DNA of 27,735 nt from CAZIDL01 sp964537825 (GCA_964537825.1 CAZIDL010000030.1:1-27735), one strand, 5' to 3'. Positions 16,004 to 24,249 are shown, numbered from the stretch's first letter. A program made the numbers and translations. Notes: a model not told the origin generated them from the letters alone.

Positions 16004-16038
16004 CAAAGACCCATATATGAACCAAAAAAGACCTAAAA

Positions 16039-16956
16039 ATGAGCGATCGACTTACGCGGATAGGGGTATTCTATGACGGAAACTATTTCCTTCACGTTAG
16101 CAATTATTACAACTACCAGCACGACCGCCAAGCGCGCATCAGTATCTCCGGCCTCCATGACCTTATCAAAGAACTTGTGGCCGAGAACGAGGACATCAAC
16201 TTCAGGCATTGCCAGATCGTCGACTCCCATTATTTCAGGGGTCGCCTGAACGCGGTGGACGCCCACCGGACCAACAAGCTCTATCCCGACCGCCTCTTCG
16301 ACGATGTGTTGATGTCCGAAGGTGTGACCACCCATTACCTCCCGATCCGGAACCGTGGATCGAAGCGGGAAGAAAAAGGCATCGATGTATGGTTAGCCCT
16401 CGAAGCCTATGAACAGGCCATCAGCAGATCATTCGATATCCTGGTGCTCATCGCTTCGGACGGAGATTATCTTTCCCTCATTCGAAAGGTGAATGCGCTA
16501 GGGACGCGCGTTATGGTGCTTGCCTGGGACCTTCAGTACACCGACAACAATGGCCGTAGCATCATCACCCGCACCTCGCAGGACCTCCTCGAAGAGGTGA
16601 CCTATCCCGTCCCTATGCACGAGCTGATCGATGGGAAGGACCGCTTCGAGTCCGACGACCCTGTGATCGAAGCACTCTTCGTGAGCTCCAACAATCACCA
16701 CGAGGGAGGCTACCAGGATCAGAGCGGGTTCGTGGACCTTGAAGAAGGTGACGTGGAACAGAGTTACACGCTCAACATGAACAACGGCTACGGCTTCATT
16801 TACAAACCTCCGCACAACCTCTTCTTCCATCACCTCGATGTTGAAGGGGAATTCAACCGGATCAATGAAGGGGACCTGGTGGAATATACGATCGGCCGGA
16901 ACGAGAAAGGGGAGTTCGTAGGCAAGCAGATCAAAAAGGTCGAAGAAGGGGAATGA
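16039..16956 (+). CDS. NYN-domain ribonuclease fused to a cold-shock-like domain
   Basis: Residues 6-200 form a NYN (LabA/DUF88, PIN-like) domain: GVFYDGNYF with Asp13, KGIDVWLALEA with Asp116, and LVLIASDGDYLSLIRK with Asp141 and Asp143, the acidic set expected to bind metal for RNA cleavage. A linker rich in His, Gly and acidic residues leads to a C-terminal beta domain (about 240-302) with NNGYGFIYKPP and NLFFHHLDVEGEF, matching the RNP1 and RNP2 positions of a cold-shock/OB fold, then VEYTIGRNEKGEFVGKQI. The protein would therefore bind and cut RNA in the cytoplasm, the CSD supplying RNA affinity. The Nudix gene follows after 10 bases, so the two probably form an operon. Targets are unknown. 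Confidence 0.88.
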   Translation: MSDRLTRIGVFYDGNYFLHVSNYYNYQHDRQARISISGLHDLIKELVAENEDINFRHCQIVDSHYFRGRLNAVDAHRTNKLYPDRLFDDVLMSEGVTTHYLPIRNRGSKREEKGIDVWLALEAYEQAISRSFDILVLIASDGDYLSLIRKVNALGTRVMVLAWDLQYTDNNGRSIITRTSQDLLEEVTYPVPMHELIDGKDRFESDDPVIEALFVSSNNHHEGGYQDQSGFVDLEEGDVEQSYTLNMNNGYGFIYKPPHNLFFHHLDVEGEFNRINEGDLVEYTIGRNEKGEFVGKQIKKVEEGE

Positions 16957-16966
16957 AGCGGGCGAC

Positions 16967-17494
16967 ATGAACTTCTGCAGCCATTGTGGGAGCGAGCAGG
17001 TCGGGAAAGGGGTCCCAGAAGGGGACCGCTTCGAACGTTTCCTCTGCACGGACTGCGGGAAAGTGCATTACCAGAACCCCCGCATGATCGTGGGATGCCT
17101 GCCTCTCTATGGCGACCGCATCCTGCTGCTCCGGCGAGGGATCGAACCGCGCTTGGGTTACTGGAACCTTCCCGCCGGGTTCCTCGAGAGTCAGGAACGC
17201 GTAGAGGACGGAGCACGGCGGGAAACGTGGGAAGAAGCACGGGCTGAAGTGGAGCTCGTCCGCCTCCATTGCATCTACAACCTCCCGCACGCTGATCAGG
17301 TATACCTCCATTTCCTGGCCCATCTAAGGAACAGCCGCTTCGAAGCAGCGGAAGAGACCCTCGAGGCAAAGCTCTTTCATCCGGAGGAACTACCATGGGC
17401 GGATATCGCCTTTAGCTCAACGACCTATGCCTTGGAGCGCTACCTAGCGGACCCTGAACGCATAACCCCGCACATAGGCTCTAAAGAATACTGA
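16967..17494 (+). CDS. Nudix hydrolase with N-terminal zinc ribbon
   Basis: A zinc ribbon with Cys4, Cys7, Cys27 and Cys30 (FCSHCG, FLCTDCG) is followed by a Nudix domain. The Nudix box starts at Gly71: GFLESQERVEDGARRETWEE, matching Gx5Ex7REUxEExGU except that the late Gly is Arg92. Relatives hydrolyse ADP-ribose, FAD/CoA-like dinucleotides or, in the longer NudC proteins, NADH and NAD-capped RNA. At 175 residues it lacks the N-terminal domain of NudC (E. coli 257) and the NudC SQPWPFPxS motif, so an ADP-ribose-type pyrophosphatase is more likely. It is co-directional with the NYN nuclease gene, 10 bases apart. Confidence 0.9.
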   Translation: MNFCSHCGSEQVGKGVPEGDRFERFLCTDCGKVHYQNPRMIVGCLPLYGDRILLLRRGIEPRLGYWNLPAGFLESQERVEDGARRETWEEARAEVELVRLHCIYNLPHADQVYLHFLAHLRNSRFEAAEETLEAKLFHPEELPWADIAFSSTTYALERYLADPERITPHIGSKEY

Positions 17495-17520
17495 AAGATC
17501 CCCGGATCAGCGGAACCCGC

Positions 17521-17528
17521 TATTTTTG
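17521..17528 (+). promoter_or_regulatory. -7 box for the serine hydrolase gene
   Basis: TATTTTTG is a perfect TAnnTTTG match ending 8 bases before the ATG at 17537. It follows the short inverted repeat AGCGG-AAC-CCGCT, which with the T-run could alternatively act as a weak terminator for the Nudix gene. Confidence 0.45.
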
Positions 17529-17536
17529 CGGAAGCG

Positions 17537-18691
17537 ATGCTGAAGCGTGGTGCTGCTCCATTTCTCTTCCTTTTCATAAGCCTGATGTTCGGGTGGGGAT
17601 GTGGAAAGCCCCCTGACAAGACCAACACCTCCGCAGGGGACCAACTTCCGGACACCTGTTCCATACCATCCTCCTGGGGCGATAAGGAAAAAGCAAAAGT
17701 GAAACGGATCGATCGCTTTTTCCGAAAGGAACATCGTGCTCGTCGCTTCAACGGGACGGTTCTTTTTGCAGAGAAAGGGCGCCTGATCTACAAAGAGTGC
17801 TTTGGGTACCGGGTCCGAACGAAAGAAGATAGCCTTCGCCTAGGCGATCCCTTTCAGCTCGCCTCGGTCAGCAAACCGCTGACCGCTACGCTCATCCTCC
17901 GCCTATGGGAAGAAAGGAAGCTCGGTCTGAAGGACTCCCTTTCCGAATGGTTCAAAGACTGGCCTTACCAAGGGATCACCGTAAAGATGCTCCTAACACA
18001 CCGTTCCGGACTTCCGAACTACATGTATTTCATGGAAGGCTGGAAAAATGGGGCGCATTACGACAATGAGGATGTATTGCATCGGATCCGGAACGACACC
18101 CCGAACGTCTATTACGTTCCCGATTATCGTTACAACTATTGCAACACCAATTACTGCCTTTTAGCCCTTATCGCTGAGCGTGCCGCCGACACCAACTTCC
18201 GGGCGGCCATGAAAGAAAAGGTCTATGAACCGGTCAACATGAAGAAGCCCCAGGAATTGCTCTCCCTCCGACCTGTATCTGCCAAGGTCAAAGGCCACAA
18301 CAAATGGGGAAGCCCGATCGAAGATTATCCCAACCGTGCGATCGGGGACAAGGAGCTCTATGCCAGCGCAAAAGACCTTTATCGGTTCGATCAAGCGCTT
18401 CGCAATGGAGAGCTCTTGGCCGACAGCACGTTAAAAAAAGCATATACCCCTCAACACGAGGACCTTTACGACCATGACAATTACGGCCTCGGGTGGCGGA
18501 TCAACGAAAGGGATACGACGGACCGGATCATCTGGCATAATGGGTGGTGGAAAGGATTCCGCACTTATTTTATCCGGCTTATCGAGCGGGACGCCACCAT
18601 CATCGTCCTCAACAACACCACGCGCGGGCCTTTCCTTTCGAACAAAAGGTTGATCCGCTTGCTTTTCCCCCAATATAAGGTCAAAAGCTGA
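17537..18691 (+). CDS. Serine hydrolase, beta-lactamase/PBP (S12) family lipoprotein
   Basis: A lipoprotein signal (FLFISLMFGWGC, Cys22) is followed by a linker and an S12 domain. The catalytic motif SVSK (Ser110, Lys113) sits in FQLASVSKPLTATLI, the second motif is YCN (Tyr201-Asn203, in YNYCNTNYCLLALIAE), and the third is HNG in IIWHNGWWKGF near residue 340. LLTHRSGLPNY is a further family hallmark. Members include class C-like beta-lactamases, D-Ala-D-Ala carboxypeptidases and esterases; sequence alone does not decide among them. The HTG-type third motif as HNG leans toward the esterase/peptidase side rather than a true beta-lactamase. It is probably anchored in the outer or inner membrane, facing the periplasm. 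The HDAC-like gene follows after 5 bases. Confidence 0.9.
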   Translation: MLKRGAAPFLFLFISLMFGWGCGKPPDKTNTSAGDQLPDTCSIPSSWGDKEKAKVKRIDRFFRKEHRARRFNGTVLFAEKGRLIYKECFGYRVRTKEDSLRLGDPFQLASVSKPLTATLILRLWEERKLGLKDSLSEWFKDWPYQGITVKMLLTHRSGLPNYMYFMEGWKNGAHYDNEDVLHRIRNDTPNVYYVPDYRYNYCNTNYCLLALIAERAADTNFRAAMKEKVYEPVNMKKPQELLSLRPVSAKVKGHNKWGSPIEDYPNRAIGDKELYASAKDLYRFDQALRNGELLADSTLKKAYTPQHEDLYDHDNYGLGWRINERDTTDRIIWHNGWWKGFRTYFIRLIERDATIIVLNNTTRGPFLSNKRLIRLLFPQYKVKS

Positions 18692-18696
18692 CCCCC

Positions 18697-19599
18697 ATGT
18701 TCCCCGTGGCCTGGCACCCACTCTATGCGCATCCGGTCCCGGAACGGCATCGTTTCCCGATGGAGAAGTACGAACTCCTTCCCCAGCAGCTCCTCCACGA
18801 AGGAACCCTCCGGGAAACGGACTTTTTCGAACCCGGAGAACTTTCCGAAGAACGGATCCTCAAGGTCCATTCTGAGACCTATTGGAAAAAATTGCGGGAG
18901 GGGGGACTGAGCGAGCGGGAAGCAAGACGAACGGGTTTCGAATACAGCCAAAGACTCGTTCAACGCGAAAGGACCATCATGGAAGGCACCCTGCTGGCGG
19001 CTGAAAAAGCCCTGGAAGGAGGTATCGCGATGAACATCGCCGGCGGCACCCATCATGCTTTTCACGATCGGGGCGAGGGCTTTTGCCTTCTTAACGATCT
19101 GGCCATCGCAGCGGATCATTGCCTGCGGCATGGGGGGATCAATGGGGTTCTGATCCTGGATCTGGACGTCCATCATGGCAATGGGACCGCCTCCATCCTC
19201 GCAGCCGAGGAGCGGGTTTTCACCTTCAGCATGCACGGTGCCGGGAACTATCCCATGGAACGACCTCCTTCGGACCTGGACCTTCCTTTGCCGGACGGGA
19301 CCGGAGATGATGCCTATATCGATACCCTCACCGACCATTACCCTGTATTATTGGAACGGTTCCGCCCCGATCTGATCCTTTACCAATCCGGCGTTGACGT
19401 ATTGGAGGTCGACAAGCTAGGACGCCTGGGCTTGAGCCTCGAAGGCTGTAAAGAACGCGACCGGATCGTTCTCGAACTTGCCGCGCAAAAAGGGATCCCC
19501 CTGGCCGCTGCCATGGGTGGAGGTTATGCACCGGAGATCCGGGACATCATCGAAGCCCATGCGAACAGCTATAGACTGGCCGCTCGCTATTACCGCTGA
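18697..19599 (+). CDS. Histone-deacetylase-family amidohydrolase (AcuC/HDAH-like)
   Basis: All catalytic elements of the arginase/deacetylase fold are present: the His pair in AGGTHHAFHDRGEGF (His119, His120), the zinc site in LDLDVHHGNGT (Asp157, His159) with Asp155, the second zinc Asp in YQSGVDVLEVDKLG (Asp234), and the transition-state Tyr in MGGGYAPE (Tyr277). Length (300) is typical of short bacterial members that deacylate acetyl-lysine, acetylpolyamines or small amides in the cytoplasm. No acetyl-CoA synthetase gene adjoins, so an AcuC role is not supported by context. The start at 18697 lies 5 bases after the serine hydrolase stop. The stop (19597-19599) directly abuts that of the convergent dipeptidase gene. 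Confidence 0.95.
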   Translation: MFPVAWHPLYAHPVPERHRFPMEKYELLPQQLLHEGTLRETDFFEPGELSEERILKVHSETYWKKLREGGLSEREARRTGFEYSQRLVQRERTIMEGTLLAAEKALEGGIAMNIAGGTHHAFHDRGEGFCLLNDLAIAADHCLRHGGINGVLILDLDVHHGNGTASILAAEERVFTFSMHGAGNYPMERPPSDLDLPLPDGTGDDAYIDTLTDHYPVLLERFRPDLILYQSGVDVLEVDKLGRLGLSLEGCKERDRIVLELAAQKGIPLAAAMGGGYAPEIRDIIEAHANSYRLAARYYR

Positions 19600-20382
19600 T
19601 CACTTCACGATCTCGTAGTTCCGGACGATCTTGGGTTTGGTCTTGATGCTGAAATGCCACCACTCGGTAGGAATGCTGTTGAAGCCAGCTTTGGTCATCA
19701 CATCCCGCAATAGACGTCGATTCTCCACCTGATCCCTGTTCAGCTCCCCCCCTTCGAGCAATTCCTTCTCTTTTTTGGGATATGCTTTTTTGCCTCGATG
19801 ATCGAACGGAGTGCCCATATCCAAAGGGTCACCGTATTGATCGAGGATGCTAAGGTCCACCGCTGCTCCGTAATTGTGCATGGAACGGTCCCCGGGTTCG
19901 GCCAGGAACTTCTCTTTCTTCTCTTTCGGGATATCGAGGGATCGCCACATCTTTCGTTGGACCCGAAGCGGCCTCAGCCCATCATAGACCACGAAACGGT
20001 ATGAGGGATAACGGCTCTTAAGAAAGAGCTGCGCGAGTTTCAGCTTTTCCGCTACTTCGGGGAGCACGTAACAGGTGTTGAGATCGCCGTAAAGATCCTC
20101 TCCAACGAAATTGTCCGTGGTACTGTACTTCAGATCCACTTTCACATCCTTTACCACTGCTTTGACCGGGATCAGCCCAGCATCCTGGGCTGCCTTCTCA
20201 AGATCGTTGGATGGCTCCGGAAGGGAGGATAGCTCCGGCCCCTGCTCCTCTTCTTTCTTCTCTTTGACCGTCTTCATCTGCATTCCCCCTTCTTTCCGGT
20301 CACAAAGGGAGAAAAGGAAAAAAAGGAGCAATGAAGCAAAGAGGGTGGGGAAGCGTGAAAAAGCGCGATGCTTCAGGGTCAT
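19600..20382 (-). CDS. D-Ala-D-Ala dipeptidase (M15D, VanX/DdpX-like), lipoprotein
   Basis: The M15D active site is complete: SMHNYGAAVDLS (His169, Asp176 zinc ligands), TEWWHFS (Glu240 general base, His243 zinc ligand) and DGLRP (Arg137, equivalent to VanX Arg71). These enzymes hydrolyse D-Ala-D-Ala dipeptide, in the periplasm for recycling (DdpX) or in the cytoplasm for vancomycin resistance (VanX). Here a hydrophobic leader ending in FLFSLCDRK suggests a lipoprotein (Cys27), although Leu at -1 is atypical for a lipobox. A Lys/Glu-rich linker (about 38-50) separates anchor and enzyme. No vanH/vanA-like genes adjoin, so peptidoglycan recycling is likelier than resistance. The -7 box TATATTTG lies 10 bases before the start. 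Confidence 0.92.
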   Translation of the reverse strand: MTLKHRAFSRFPTLFASLLLFFLFSLCDRKEGGMQMKTVKEKKEEEQGPELSSLPEPSNDLEKAAQDAGLIPVKAVVKDVKVDLKYSTTDNFVGEDLYGDLNTCYVLPEVAEKLKLAQLFLKSRYPSYRFVVYDGLRPLRVQRKMWRSLDIPKEKKEKFLAEPGDRSMHNYGAAVDLSILDQYGDPLDMGTPFDHRGKKAYPKKEKELLEGGELNRDQVENRRLLRDVMTKAGFNSIPTEWWHFSIKTKPKIVRNYEIVK

Positions 20383-20392
20383 AGAATAACCC

Positions 20393-20400
20393 CAAATATA
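20393..20400 (-). promoter_or_regulatory. -7 box for the dipeptidase gene
   Basis: TATATTTG on the minus strand is a perfect TAnnTTTG match, ending 10 bases before the ATG at 20382. A TTG at the usual -33 distance was not found. Confidence 0.5.
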
Positions 20401-20439
20401 ATCCTTAAATTTCGGATCTTAGGCGGTGTCTTCCCTATT

Positions 20440-21381
20440 ATGGCCTCCCCTTTCCCCGATAGCATCCTCATGGTCCGCCCCGCTGCCTTTTCCTTTGATC
20501 CAGGAACAGCAGCGACCAATACCTTCCAGAAAGAAAGGACCGAAGGAAGGGACCTCCAGGAGGAAGCCCTCGAAGCGTTCGAAAAGGTGCAAGAACGTCT
20601 CAGGACGATCGGGCTACAGGTCCTCATCGTGAAGGACACTCCCGAACCGAGAAAGCCCAACGCCATATTTCCGAACAACTGGATCTCCTTCCACGAGGAC
20701 GGAACGACCATCCTTTACCCCATGTTAACCGAAAGCCGTAGAAAGGAGCGTAGACCGGAGCTTCCGGCATGGATCGAAGACCATACGCGCTTTCGCGTTC
20801 GCCGGACCATCGATCTTTCCCAGTACGAAGCGGAAGGGCGCCCCCTCGAAGGCACCGGCAGCATCGTGTTCGACCGGGATACACGCATCGCTTACGCTTG
20901 TTACTCCCCGCGGACCGATATCGCCCTGTTCGATCATCTTTGTGAACGCTTGGGCTATCGTCCGGTCAGCTTCAATGCAAGCGACGAAAAAGGGAACCCC
21001 ATCTACCATACGAACGTGATGCTAGCTTTGGGAAAAGGCTTCGCGATCCTTTGCGAAGAAGCGATCGAGGACCCGCTCGAACGCAAGATGGTGAAGATGC
21101 AATTGCGGGATAGTGGCAAGGAAGTGATCGCGATCGATCGCAAGCAGATGTACGATCTCGCCGGGAATGGCTTTCAAGTGGAGACCCCCGAACGCGGACC
21201 CTTCTTCCTCCTTTCCAAACGAGCCTGCGATGCCCTCAGTGCAGAACAGCTGCGTCGCATCGAATCGCATACGGCCCTCGAATGCCTTCCTGTAGAACCG
21301 ATCGAGGAAGCTGGTGGTGGAAGCGTTCGCTGCATGCTCGCAGGGATCTTTCTGCCCGAAAAAAACCCAGACAAGGGGTGA
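20440..21381 (+). CDS. ctlX: CtlX-like citrulline/arginine-modifying hydrolase (amidinotransferase fold)
   Basis: The pattern SILMVRPAAFSFDPGTAATN, NAIFPNNWISFHEDG, LEGTGSIVFDRDTRIAYAC, RPVSFNASDEKGNPIYHTN and the C-terminal GGGSVRCMLAG (Cys near 298) matches the CtlX family of the amidinotransferase/arginine-deiminase superfamily. The catalytic Cys, the conserved His in YHTNV and the Asp/Glu residues (GTGS block) are present. Family members are linked to citrulline utilisation, hydrolysing a guanidino or ureido group. I place the start at ATG 20440 because the earlier ATG at 20368 would overlap the divergent dipeptidase gene and its promoter. The nicotinate phosphoribosyltransferase gene follows after 33 bases, possibly in the same transcript. 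Confidence 0.88.
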   Translation: MASPFPDSILMVRPAAFSFDPGTAATNTFQKERTEGRDLQEEALEAFEKVQERLRTIGLQVLIVKDTPEPRKPNAIFPNNWISFHEDGTTILYPMLTESRRKERRPELPAWIEDHTRFRVRRTIDLSQYEAEGRPLEGTGSIVFDRDTRIAYACYSPRTDIALFDHLCERLGYRPVSFNASDEKGNPIYHTNVMLALGKGFAILCEEAIEDPLERKMVKMQLRDSGKEVIAIDRKQMYDLAGNGFQVETPERGPFFLLSKRACDALSAEQLRRIESHTALECLPVEPIEEAGGGSVRCMLAGIFLPEKNPDKG

Positions 21382-21414
21382 TCCAGCTATACTCCATCTC
21401 TGACACCATCCATC

Positions 21415-22830
21415 ATGAAGAATCCCGACGACCCCAATAGTGGCCTCTTCACGGACCTTTACGAGCTTACGATGGCCTCCGGCTATTTCCATGAAGGAAG
21501 GAAAGCAGTCAGCGCCGTCTTTGATCACTTTTTCCGCGAGCACCCCTACGAAGGAGGATACACGGTACTGGCCGGTATGGAGGACCTTCTGGAACGGATC
21601 GAAAGGTTCCGCTTCGGAGATGAAGCCCTCTCCTACCTTAGCGAGCATGGGTTTCATGACGACTTCATCGACTATTTGAGGGAATTTTCCTTCACCGGGA
21701 CGGTCCATGCACTCCCGGATGGAGAGCTGATCTTTCCCAATGAGCCGATCCTTCGGATAGAAGGCAACATCATCGAGACCCAGCTGCTCGAGACATTGGT
21801 CCTCAACCGGGTCAATTTCGCTTCCCTGATCGCCACCAAAGCGGCTCGCATTCGATCGGTCGCGGGGAATAAACTCGTGGCGGACTTCGGTTTGAGAAGA
21901 GCGCACGGGCCGGGTGGTAACCTGGCGAGCATGGCAGGCGTTATCGGAGGGGCTGATGCGACCTCGAACGTCCGGGCCGGCTTGCGCTACGGCATCCCGG
22001 TCACAGGAACCATGGCCCATTCCTGGGTGCAGAGCTACCAGAGCGAACTCGAAGCGTTCAGGGCTTTTGCCCGCCAAAACCCCGAGAACTCGATCCTACT
22101 CGTCGACACTTACAACAGCATCCAACAAGGCGTGCCCAACGCGATCCAGGTCGCTCACGAAATGGCCGAACGCGGTGAGAAGCTCAAAGGGATCCGATTG
22201 GACAGCGGGGACCTGGCCTACTTGAGCAAAAAAGCACGAAGGATGCTGGACAATGCTGGCCTGCAAGATGCGATCATCACCGTATCGAACCAGCTCGACG
22301 AATACGTGATCGATAGCCTTCTGGATCAGGAAGCTCCGATCGACGGCTTTGGCGTGGGAACGCGCTTTGTCACGGGCCAACCGGATGCCGCCCTGGACGG
22401 GGTCTACAAATTGGCCGAATGCGATGGTGAACCCCGCATGAAATTGTCGGACAACGTAGCCAAGACCACCCTTCCCGGCCGAAAGCAAGTACATCGCTTC
22501 TTCAATGAGGACGGGACCTTTTACGGGGATGCCATCGCCCTGGAGGAGGAAGATACCCCTGATCGCATAATCCATCCCCACTTCCCCGAACGGCAGAGCA
22601 ATTTGGAAGGAAAGCCCTCCGAACCCCTCCTTCAGCCGGTCATGAAGGAAGGAAAGAGGCTTCAAAGCCCGGAACCCCTACAAGTAAAGAAAGAACGCTG
22701 CCAGGAACGGCTTGAACAGCTCCCGCTGGAACACCGTCGTTTCCAATGGCCACACATCTACAAGGTCGGGATCAGCGAAGAACTTTACCGACTGCGAACA
22801 AGGCTTCAGGAAGAGCTGTCATCCAAATAA
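21415..22830 (+). CDS. pncB: Nicotinate phosphoribosyltransferase
   Basis: Converts nicotinate and PRPP to nicotinate mononucleotide with ATP hydrolysis, the entry step of the Preiss-Handler NAD salvage route. Diagnostic blocks are LFTDLYELTMASGYF (11-25), DFGLRRAHGPGG (157-168), GTMAHSWVQSY (198-208, with His202 as the phosphorylated residue), LLVDTYNS, IRLDSGDL and DGFGVGTRFVTG. Length (471) suits the longer NAPRTase class found in Bacteroidota and Gram-positives. It is followed after 14 bases by nicotinamidase, which makes its substrate. The start has no clear Shine-Dalgarno site. Confidence 0.97.
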   Translation: MKNPDDPNSGLFTDLYELTMASGYFHEGRKAVSAVFDHFFREHPYEGGYTVLAGMEDLLERIERFRFGDEALSYLSEHGFHDDFIDYLREFSFTGTVHALPDGELIFPNEPILRIEGNIIETQLLETLVLNRVNFASLIATKAARIRSVAGNKLVADFGLRRAHGPGGNLASMAGVIGGADATSNVRAGLRYGIPVTGTMAHSWVQSYQSELEAFRAFARQNPENSILLVDTYNSIQQGVPNAIQVAHEMAERGEKLKGIRLDSGDLAYLSKKARRMLDNAGLQDAIITVSNQLDEYVIDSLLDQEAPIDGFGVGTRFVTGQPDAALDGVYKLAECDGEPRMKLSDNVAKTTLPGRKQVHRFFNEDGTFYGDAIALEEEDTPDRIIHPHFPERQSNLEGKPSEPLLQPVMKEGKRLQSPEPLQVKKERCQERLEQLPLEHRRFQWPHIYKVGISEELYRLRTRLQEELSSK

Positions 22831-22844
22831 AAAAGATCAATTTT

Positions 22845-23396
22845 ATGCGGACCTTATTGATCGTCGACGTTCAGAACGACTTTTGCCCCGGAGGAGCTCT
22901 CGGAGCACCCGGAACGGACGAAGTAGTACCGGTCATCAACGAGCTGATGCCGCACTTCGATCTGATCCTCGCATCCAAGGATTGGCACCCTCAAGAGACA
23001 GTACATTTCGAAAAGTGGCCGGTCCACTGTGTTCACGACACAGAAGGAGCGGAATTCCATCCGGACCTGAAGGATGAGAAGATCGATAAGATATTCTACA
23101 AAGGGACGGGGAACAAGGATGATGGCTATTCGGCCTTCGAAGCCACGAACGAGGACCTTGCTGAACTCCTTAAAGGGAAAGGCGTTGAAGAACTCCACAT
23201 CAGCGGACTCACCACGGATTATTGCGTTAAGCACACGGTCCTCGATTCCCTCCGGAACGGATTCGATACGGTGGTCATCGAAGATGCCATCCGGCCGGTG
23301 AACGCCAATCCCGGGGATGGAGAAAATGCCGTCAAGGAGATGAAGGCGAAAGGAGCTCGATTCGTGAAGGCCGAAGAATTGGAAACGGTAGGCTGA
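22845..23396 (+). CDS. pncA: Nicotinamidase (pyrazinamidase)
   Basis: Hydrolyses nicotinamide to nicotinate and ammonia, feeding PncB. The catalytic triad is visible: Asp8 (LLIVDVQNDF), Lys86 (FYKGTG) and Cys127 (TTDYCVKHT). Metal ligands Asp46, His48 and His54 lie in SKDWHPQETVHF. I choose ATG 22845: an upstream in-frame ATG (22746) adds 33 residues that overlap pncB and lack family similarity. With this start the protein is 183 residues, the usual size. Only 14 bases separate it from pncB, so they are co-transcribed. Confidence 0.96.
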   Translation: MRTLLIVDVQNDFCPGGALGAPGTDEVVPVINELMPHFDLILASKDWHPQETVHFEKWPVHCVHDTEGAEFHPDLKDEKIDKIFYKGTGNKDDGYSAFEATNEDLAELLKGKGVEELHISGLTTDYCVKHTVLDSLRNGFDTVVIEDAIRPVNANPGDGENAVKEMKAKGARFVKAEELETVG

Positions 23397-23457
23397 AGCA
23401 GAACGCCGATCCAAATCCCCGTTCCAGGATCCTTGGATCAGCCCCCTTCTAAAGCGC

Positions 23458-24249
23458 TCATCGCCGCAGCTTTCCTTTCAGCACCCCCCTCCGATCGAAG
23501 ATCCAGCGGTCGGAGATAAAGATGGTAAGGAGCACGGTGATGTTCCCGGCCACGAAGATCGTGATCATCAACATGATCTGATACTTGATGGCCACCCCCG
23601 GGTTGCTGCCTCCGAGGATCTGACCGGTCATCATGCCGGGCAGCGAGATCAGCCCCACCATCGCCATCGTCGCGATAGCCGGATTGAAAGCCCTTCGAAG
23701 GGCATCCCGCATGAACGGCTTCAAAGCCTCTCCTTTGGTCGCCCCGTTCCCGATCGCGAAGCGATACAAGGCTTTTTCCCGCTCGAGCCGTTGGTAATAC
23801 GTCTCCAGACCGATGATGCTGCTCCGGATCGAATTGCCAAGGATCATCCCGGTGAGGGGAATGAAATAGCGGGCCTGGAAATAACTCTCCAGGCGGATCA
23901 CGATCCCGAAAAAGTAAAGGTCCACGACCAATAACCCCATCCCTACCCCAAGGATCACAGGGATCAGGTAGGATCGATAACGCAGCCCGCTCCTTTGCAC
24001 GATCGTATGTCCTGCCACTCCCATCATGATGAGCACCCAAAGGAGGTTGATGAGCGGATGGTCGTAATGGAAGAGAAGCTCGAGGTATAACCCCACCAGG
24101 ATGAGCTGCACGGTCATCCGGGCTGCCGCGATCAGGGTGTCCTTAACGAGCCCGGTGCTGTAGTACCAAAAGGCCAGGATCGGGATCAGGAAGAGCAGGT
24201 AGCCCGTCGAGAGGTAAAGCCAGTCGATGTCGATCACACCCTTATCCAT
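23458..24249 (-). CDS. fetB: FetB-like ABC permease (UPF0014 family)
   Basis: A 263-residue protein with about seven hydrophobic segments and the family's conserved blocks: ARMTVQLILVGLYL, LTGMILGNSIRSSI, the coupling-helix region FAIGNGATKGEALKPF, and LPGMMTGQILGGSNP followed by AIKYQIM. E. coli FetAB (YbbL/YbbM) exports iron and lowers peroxide stress. The start at 24249 overlaps the ATPase gene end by 8 bases (24242-24249); the longer frame to 24282 adds a stretch fully inside the ATPase gene. It is the last gene of the nnr-fetA-fetB operon and is convergent with pncA (61 bases between stops). Confidence 0.92.
   Translation of the reverse strand: MDKGVIDIDWLYLSTGYLLFLIPILAFWYYSTGLVKDTLIAAARMTVQLILVGLYLELLFHYDHPLINLLWVLIMMGVAGHTIVQRSGLRYRSYLIPVILGVGMGLLVVDLYFFGIVIRLESYFQARYFIPLTGMILGNSIRSSIIGLETYYQRLEREKALYRFAIGNGATKGEALKPFMRDALRRAFNPAIATMAMVGLISLPGMMTGQILGGSNPGVAIKYQIMLMITIFVAGNITVLLTIFISDRWIFDRRGVLKGKLRR

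Noticed and set aside
15970..16036. Resemblance of the NYN leader (GCACA, CCATCC-GAAA-GGATGG, GCAAAGAC) to a cyclic-di-GMP-I riboswitch
   Set aside because: The GGACG segment and the whole second helix with the tetraloop receptor are missing, and the coding region starts too soon to hold them.
19600..20382. Vancomycin-resistance role for the VanX-like dipeptidase
   Set aside because: No vanH, vanA-type ligase or VanRS genes are adjacent, and the protein has an export leader, unlike cytoplasmic VanX.
23408..23439. Inverted repeat GATCCAA/TTGGATC between pncA and fetB as a terminator
   Set aside because: The stem is only 7 bp with an 18-base loop and no T-run on either strand, so I could not support it.
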